Assembly (NCBI RefSeq): GCF_037325665.1
Contig: NC_090249.1
Span: forward strand, 60,192,267 to 60,256,266
Direction: 5' to 3'
DNA from: Littorina saxatilis
Lineage: Eukaryota > Mollusca > Gastropoda > Littorinimorpha > Littorinidae
DNA length: 64,000 nt
Translations under genes and position numbers: made by a program
Notes under the pieces: model-generated
Told to the model about the DNA's origin: nothing
What the model saw: the letters and a program-made list of their open reading frames with translations, nothing else
Database searches by the model: none
Shown here: piece after piece, positions 59,799-64,000 of the stretch
How the letters are laid out: each line of letters starts with the position of its first letter
Numbering within the stretch: the stretch's first letter is position 1

Positions 59799-62700
59799 GC
59801 AATCGGTTTCTTACGACCTGAAGCAATGGGCCATTCACGGGAAGATTCTTTGATCGAGCTGTTGAAAACCACTCGAAGAGTTCTTCGTTCAACTCATCAT
59901 AGGTTGTTTTTCTTCTCTTAACACATGTTGCCGTCGATCTGGCACCGGATTCCCACTGACTGAGAATTTGTGTTCGATCAGCTTTTATGTTGGAAATTTG
60001 AGTTTTTCCGCAATTCAGCTCATCAGCAACTTTTCGAACGGACAGCCCCTTGTCCAATTTCTTTATGACATCGACTCTCTCTTCTAAAGTAAAACATTTT
60101 CGTTTTGGCATGATGAGACGAAGACGAAGGATGAGACGAAGATGCACCACAGTACAGAAAGTAGAAACCCGTGTTTTTGTTTGTGAGTTCACGGCATTGA
60201 CCAATGAGCGTGCACCATACAAAAATCAAAAGTGCTGTCATTGGCTTACAAAATAAGCTTCTCGCGCGTTCACATCGCCAGCGAGATTGTATTTGCAGAA
60301 CCAAGATGGCGGACCAGCGTCTGCTAAAAGCTGTCTGCTTCAAGGGTTTGTCCGTTGTTGACAAGTAATGAACCCAATCGGGACCAAAAAAGGGTGTCCG
60401 CGTCCGCGCCTTTGAGGTGTTCGCTCTTTTAAGGTGTTTTTGAGTGTAAAATACATCCGTCCTCACTTGAATTGTCCGTTATGCTAAGGTGTCCGCCAAA
60501 ATAAGGGTCCGCTAGATGCAGGTTTTACTGTAGTTTTATTGGTCACAATGTAGAAAGGGGAGGGGTTACATGAGAGCAAATGTCGTCAGAATTGTGGGAG
60601 ATAAAACTGGTGATATCTGTGTTCTTCTTTCTGTTGTAAAACTAACCATGTCAGCAAGTACAGTATTTTGTTTGTTTGTTTGTTTGCTTAACGCCCAGTC
60701 CACCACGAAGGGTGATATCAGGGCGGTAGTAAGTACAGTAGGATATCTTGCAAAAGCATGTGTTGATGAGAGTAGACAAAAAATGGCAGTTACCTGTCTG
60801 TCAAGCCATACATGTCCTTGAGATGTTGCTTCATCATCAGCAGTAGAATGCAGCCCTGAGACTGTTGCATAATTTCCTGGAGGGTACTGATGTCGTCTGG
60901 TAACCGACCTGTACACAAAATCCACAATACACCCATCACCATCCACAACAAACAAATCTCAAAGCAGAATACCCAGGAAAACAAAACAAAAAAAATCCTA
61001 TAACATAACATTTGTACATAGTCCTATGTGGTTCCCCTCATGGACTTGGGGTTGTTTTCACCCTGGGGAAAGCGAGCTGCCACACAGCATGGCGCTACCC
61101 ATGTGTGTATTCATGTTTCCAAGCCCTGAGACTTTCGCTATGAACTTGGGTTCTTTATTGTGCGTGTGTGCGTGTTTGGACACCGAGGAGAGTCTGCACA
61201 AAGTTGACTCTGGGAAATAAATCCCTCGCCAAATGTGGAGATCAAACCAACGCTGATAGCGACAACCAGTTTTGAAGCCAGCACCGCTAACAACTGAGCT
61301 ATTACTCCCCCCCCCCCCCCCCCCCCCCCTCTGAAATTAACAAAGGCAAGGAGTGCAGACGAACAGAAACAGAGGCGTTAATTAACATCTGAGTAAAGTG
61401 TTGTGCTCTGCAATGGTTTCACAAGAATCATCATTTGTGATGATCTTTGTGATTGATCATTATCTGGCCGGCATCTTGCCAGTGGGTTTCATCAACCATT
61501 TTGAGACAAGTTCATTGTGTGTATCACAAGTGTTTGTGACCCATAGCTGCCAACTTTTCCCACATAAAACAAGAAATTCCTCCGAGGTAGGAAAAACACC
61601 CCCGTCCTTAGCATTCTCACTGCCACCAACTGAGCAGGCACTGCTAACAAGTGTGGTTATTTCCCTTTGACCATTAATATGTCGCTCATGTCGCTCTATA
61701 AGTCCTTGTAGAATCTTAATCCACCAATAACTCCCTAACCGTGTGTTTGACTGGTCCCAATTTTTGAGTCACTTGAGAAAAAGTGACTCTATGTAATCGG
61801 TCAGTGTTAGTCTGTCCGGCCGGCCGTCCGGCCGGCCGGCCGGCCGTCCGTAGACACCACCTTAACGTTGGACTTTTCTCGGAAACTATCAAAGCAATCG
61901 GGCTCATATTTTGTTTAGTCGTGACCTCCAATGACCTCTACACTTTAACGATGGTTTTGTTGACCTTTGACCTTTTTCAAGGTCACAGGTCAGCGTCAAA
62001 GGAAAAATTAGACATTTTATATCTTTGACAAAGTTCATCGGATGTGATTGAAACTTTGTAGGATTATTATTTACATCTGTAGCCTTTTACGAACGTTATC
62101 AGAAAAACAAGGGAGATAACTAGCCTTTTCTGTTCGGCAACACACAACTTAACGTTGGGCTTTTCTCGGAAACTATAAAAGTGACCGGGCTCAAATTTTA
62201 TGTGAACGTGACTCATTGTGTTGTGAATAGCAATTTCTTCCTGTCCATCTGATGCCTCATATAATATTCAGAACTGCGAAAGTGACTCGATCGAGCGTTT
62301 GCTCTTCTTGTTGTAAGGACCGTCTCAGGAATGTATAGAACCTGTTCACCAAGTTTGGTGACGATCGGTCCGTTCATTCTTGAGATCTATATGCGAACAC
62401 AAACAAACAAACAAACACATCGAGCGAAACCTATACACACCCCTATACCGGGGGTGTAAATAGGGAGGAATGAGCGTCTCGGTGCAAAGTGCCTAGAATG
62501 CTAGGGGGGTCCGGGGGCATACCCCCCGGAAATTTTTTGAAAAAAAGGATGCAAAATGGTGTAATCTGGTGCATTCTGAGGATTATAATTGCCAGTTTCT
62601 GGCAGCAAATTTTGTCACAAAAAAGGAAGAATGAGCTGGAGAGAGAGTAGATGTAGTGACTTATCAATGCACGTCAAGCTTCCTTCTACAGTATTTTATA

Positions 62701-63818
62701 CTTCTTGACAGTCACATCTTCCAATGGTGTGGGGGAAGATATCTTTTGCTATCACAGTTCACAACAGCACCAAAATCATAGTTCATGTTAGTTACTTCCT
62801 TGAGTTTATTTCACAATCCAAAAGTCACAACACACTACACCTTCCAGGGGTATGAAGGAGATTGCTGTTGCCATCACAGTTCACAACAGCATAACTGGCA
62901 CGGATCAGCGTTCATAGTTCGAACATCGACATCTGAAGTTGGGTAATCTTTCTCGTCTTCTCGACGGCTGTCCCCCGGTTCCGTTCATGTTTTGCTGTTC
63001 TTGAATGAGCTTCAATATCCCCCCGGCCTCCATGTCCGATGCTGATATCTTCGCGGCACTTGGTGCAAAACGCGAAATGTATGCCGCGTCTTGTCGATTC
63101 AGAGATGAAGTCATACTGTTGTTTGTAACTCTTTTGAAATTTTACAAGAACTTTCGGGCCGACTTTCGGCCGCTGGACCGTTGTTTTCTTCATTTTGTGG
63201 TCGTCTGCTGCTGCTTCTTCTTCTGCTTCTCATCCACATTCGACTGAAGCGCATGCGCTAGCCACAAATCTCGCCTATTCTCGTTTAGTTTCGATTTTGA
63301 TCACAGCGTTTGTGTGACGAAGCCTCGCGCTGAACGAGATTTCAGAAGTGAAACTACGCCGAGTACAGGCGCTTGAAAATACACTCCAGTCATTATATAA
63401 CTATACTCGAAAAAGTTTTATTCGGGAAACTTTTGCACTATTCGGGAAAATCCGGGACTGGACATAAAATCGTGAATTTCCCGGTTTTCTAGGGAAGGTT
63501 TACAGCTATGTGTGTCTGTCTGTCAACTTAAAAGACCACTGGTCGACGTACTGTACATGTCACATTTTGTTTTGTCAATAATTAAACGTTCCAATAACCT
63601 ACAATTCTTGTTTTTTTATTCTGAATTTGATTTTTACTTGTAAGTAAAGCGTTGCACTGCACTACAACTTGTCAGTCGTGCAATCATATCAACTTACTGA
63701 TAAGAGAGTCTGGATCATCATCGTCATCGTCCTCGGCTGCCAGTTTGACTCTGGCTTCTTCCGGGAGTCCTTCGTGGTGAATTCCGTTCTGCTCGCCCTG
63801 GTTCCTTGGCAACAGGTT
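56919..63818 (-). CDS. NIPBL: NIPBL / Nipped-B cohesin loader, C-terminal part (5 exons)
   Basis: Exons in transcript order: 63698-63818, 60794-60908, 58925-59099, 58384-58569, 56919-57146; GT-AG throughout, phases fit, 274 residues to a stop. The string SQGCILLLMMKQHLKDMYGL, then SKIHRYSPTEAAKVFDKPLN and FTPQHTLDQLRS, matches the C-terminal HEAT region of NIPBL (vertebrate: KQHLKNLYGFSDSKIQKYSP), the subunit that with MAU2 loads cohesin. It is followed by an acidic stretch and a Lys-rich tail PPKKKKKKRKK ending DDDPDFVL, which differ from the vertebrate end. The first exon in the window opens in phase 0; the N-terminal bulk lies right of the window. Introns hold a 44-bp minisatellite, a pogo element and a BED-finger element. 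Confidence 0.88.
57515..58186. repeat. 44-bp minisatellite, about 15 copies
   Basis: Unit AAGCCTAAAACTGACCCATG plus ATAGCAAAATAATACAGACATTCC; almost identical copies. NIPBL last intron. Confidence 0.94.
58384..58569 (-). CDS. NIPBL: NIPBL penultimate exon in window
   Basis: Acceptor GTGGTCGTGTCAG, donor GTCAGTAC, symmetric phase 0. Encodes FRDLMMSIDPADEDDSGDEQ, then a Ser/Gly/Asp-rich linker ending VDGM. FxxLMxxLDP followed by an acidic run is conserved in NIPBL. Confidence 0.88.
58622..58860. repeat. Interspersed repeat (TTCTTCTTCTGCGTT type), longer copy
   Basis: Related to 43163-43300; includes a duplicated CCCCGCCATTTAGACAGACA and a downstream part GATCTTTTTCGTGAGCACTT typical of SINE/LINE bodies. 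Family unknown. Confidence 0.5.
58925..59099 (-). CDS. NIPBL: NIPBL exon, third in window
   Basis: Acceptor TTTGTTTCTGCAG, donor GTCAGTTA, phase 2 to 0. Encodes KIHRYSPTEAAKVFDKPLNR, then FTPQHTLDQLRSVFDADPEE and KLVDEYLE. Confidence 0.92.
59290..60530 (-). mobile_element. pogo/Tigger DNA transposon, internally deleted
   Basis: TIRs CAGTAAAACCTGC at both ends, TA on both sides (59288-59289, 60531-60532). On the minus strand, MPKRKCFTLEERVDVIKKLD followed by VRKVADELNCGKTQISNIK is the CENP-B-type helix-turn-helix of pogo/Tigger transposases. The catalytic DDE domain is missing, replaced near 59715-59795 by a (GA)n tract. It lies within a NIPBL intron in the same orientation. Confidence 0.85.
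59800..60111 (-). pseudogene. pogo/Tigger transposase N-terminal remnant
   Basis: Start ATG at 60109-60111. About 100 residues: psq-type helix-turn-helix, then TTYDELNEELFEWFSTARSK, the start of the second (CENP-B) DNA-binding domain, ending before the catalytic region. Confidence 0.8.
60666..60730 (-). repeat. Truncated retroposon tail with 10-bp target duplication
   Basis: 65 bp, minus-strand tail with (CAAA)n end, GGCGTTAAGC-like body and ACCCTTCGTGGTG similar to the S1 tail, flanked by exact AAGTACAGTA at 60656-60665 and 60731-60740. Confidence 0.8.
60794..60908 (-). CDS. NIPBL: NIPBL exon, second in window
   Basis: Acceptor TTTTGTGTACAG, donor GTAACTGC, phase 1 to 2. Encodes RLPDDISTLQEIMQQSQGC and ILLLMMKQHLKDMYGLTD, the most diagnostic NIPBL segment here. 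Confidence 0.93.
61026..61306 (-). repeat. tRNA-derived SINE S3, minus strand
   Basis: On the minus strand the head reads AATAGCTCAGTTGTTAGCGG (box A) and GTTGGTTTGATCTCC (box B). It abuts a poly-C run (61307-61329) on the plus strand. Not a functional tRNA. Confidence 0.72.
61307..61329. repeat. Poly-C run
   Basis: About 23 C residues (poly-G on the NIPBL transcript strand), directly before the SINE head. Confidence 0.9.
61765..62312 (+). mobile_element. Family B Helentron-like element, copy 3
   Basis: From TGAGTCACTTGAGAAAAAGT to TTTGCTCTTCTTGTT, with a CCGG-rich tract near 61818. Shorter than copy 1 by internal loss. Non-coding. Confidence 0.75.
62912..63193 (-). pseudogene. BED-type zinc finger, transposase N-terminal remnant
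   Basis: MKKTTVQRPKVGPKVLVKFQ, then HFAFCTKCREDISIGHGGRG and HSRTAKHERN: Cys-x2-Cys and His-x5-His spacing of a BED finger as in hAT transposases and ZBED proteins. No catalytic or dimerisation domain follows. Confidence 0.7.
63698..63818 (-). CDS. NIPBL: NIPBL exon, first in window
   Basis: Acceptor GTTTCCCTTTCTCAG, donor GTAAGTTG, phase 0 to 1. Encodes NLLPRNQGEQNGIHHEGLPE and EARVKLAAEDDDDDDPDSLI. The preceding exon lies outside the window. Confidence 0.88.
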
Positions 63819-63904
63819 CTGAGAAAGGGAAACAACTGTGTCAGTGTGACGATAATACTAATGAATTGCTTGAGGTGTTCAAAATTAACATTATATAATA
63901 GATG

Positions 63905-64000
63905 AAGCTTCTGTTTCTTCATTTGTGGGCTGAAACTTCCACATACTCATTTTGTTTGCACTAGTGAGATTTTAAGTATATGAGAGAGAGAGAGAGAAAG
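63905..64000. repeat. Interspersed repeat fragment and (GA)n
   Basis: CTTCTGTTTCTTCATTTGTG and GGGCTGAAACTTCCACA resemble 43163 and 58622; a GA tract runs to the window end. Confidence 0.45.

Larger units (their letters stand above)
61542..63511 (-). mobile_element. hAT-like element with BED zinc finger
   Basis: Ends CATAGCTGCCAACTTTTCCC and GGGAAGGTTTACAGCTATG, similar to the MITE at 55914. Inside on the minus strand lies a BED-type finger frame (63193-62912). A family B element (61765-62312) is nested within. I could not find a clear target duplication, so the ends are provisional. Confidence 0.55.

Overview
The window is animal genomic DNA. It has intron-rich genes with GT-AG splice sites, SINEs, LINE remains, many DNA transposons and unusually dense minisatellites. 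The vasa homologue carries CCHC zinc knuckles, as in molluscs and other lophotrochozoans. Repeat style (long GT tracts inside elements, tRNA-derived SINEs) suggests a marine snail, perhaps a periwinkle-like caenogastropod. The species call is an impression from memory, not a demonstrated fact.

Three host genes can be read with consistent splice phases. (1) Vasa (DDX4), plus strand, about 1073-27733: 12 coding exons, 824 residues, six zinc knuckles and a complete DEAD-box helicase core. (2) A sperm-tail PG-rich repeat protein of the LEXM/CIMAP2 type, minus strand, 54440 down to 34438: 11 coding exons, 426 residues, one PG repeat per exon in the middle. (3) The last five coding exons of the cohesin loader NIPBL, minus strand, 63818 down to 56919; the rest lies beyond the right edge. 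Vasa and LEXM converge on a 6.7 kb intergenic region holding a 57-bp minisatellite and a helicase-like fragment. LEXM and NIPBL lie head to tail. Vasa acts in germ-line RNA control, LEXM-type proteins on ciliary microtubules and NIPBL in cohesin loading. Nothing here links them functionally beyond being neighbours.

Layout: 1-1072, repeat and vasa 5' flank; 1073-27733, vasa with introns full of nested elements; 27734-34437, intergenic; 34438-54440, LEXM with many minisatellites, two SINE copies, a LINE, a piggyBac-like element, a PIF/Harbinger element and a broken DIRS-like fossil; 54441-56918, spacer with a hAT-like MITE; 56919-64000, NIPBL 3' part with pogo/Tigger, SINE and BED-finger hAT-like insertions.

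The most unusual signal is that several tandem arrays are built from units that cross a 3' splice site, that is, intron end plus exon start. It occurs at vasa exon 10 (nine junction copies), vasa exon 11 (seven copies, unit 87 bp, in frame) and LEXM exon 7 (eight copies, 90 bp). A fourth array just after vasa exon 11 (59 bp, six copies) carries an acceptor and a donor in each unit. A second theme is three interspersed repeat families sharing a Helentron/HINE-like plan: 5' hairpin, matching subterminal inverted repeat, then a small 3' hairpin ending in CTTGTT. No RNA genes or CRISPR arrays were found.
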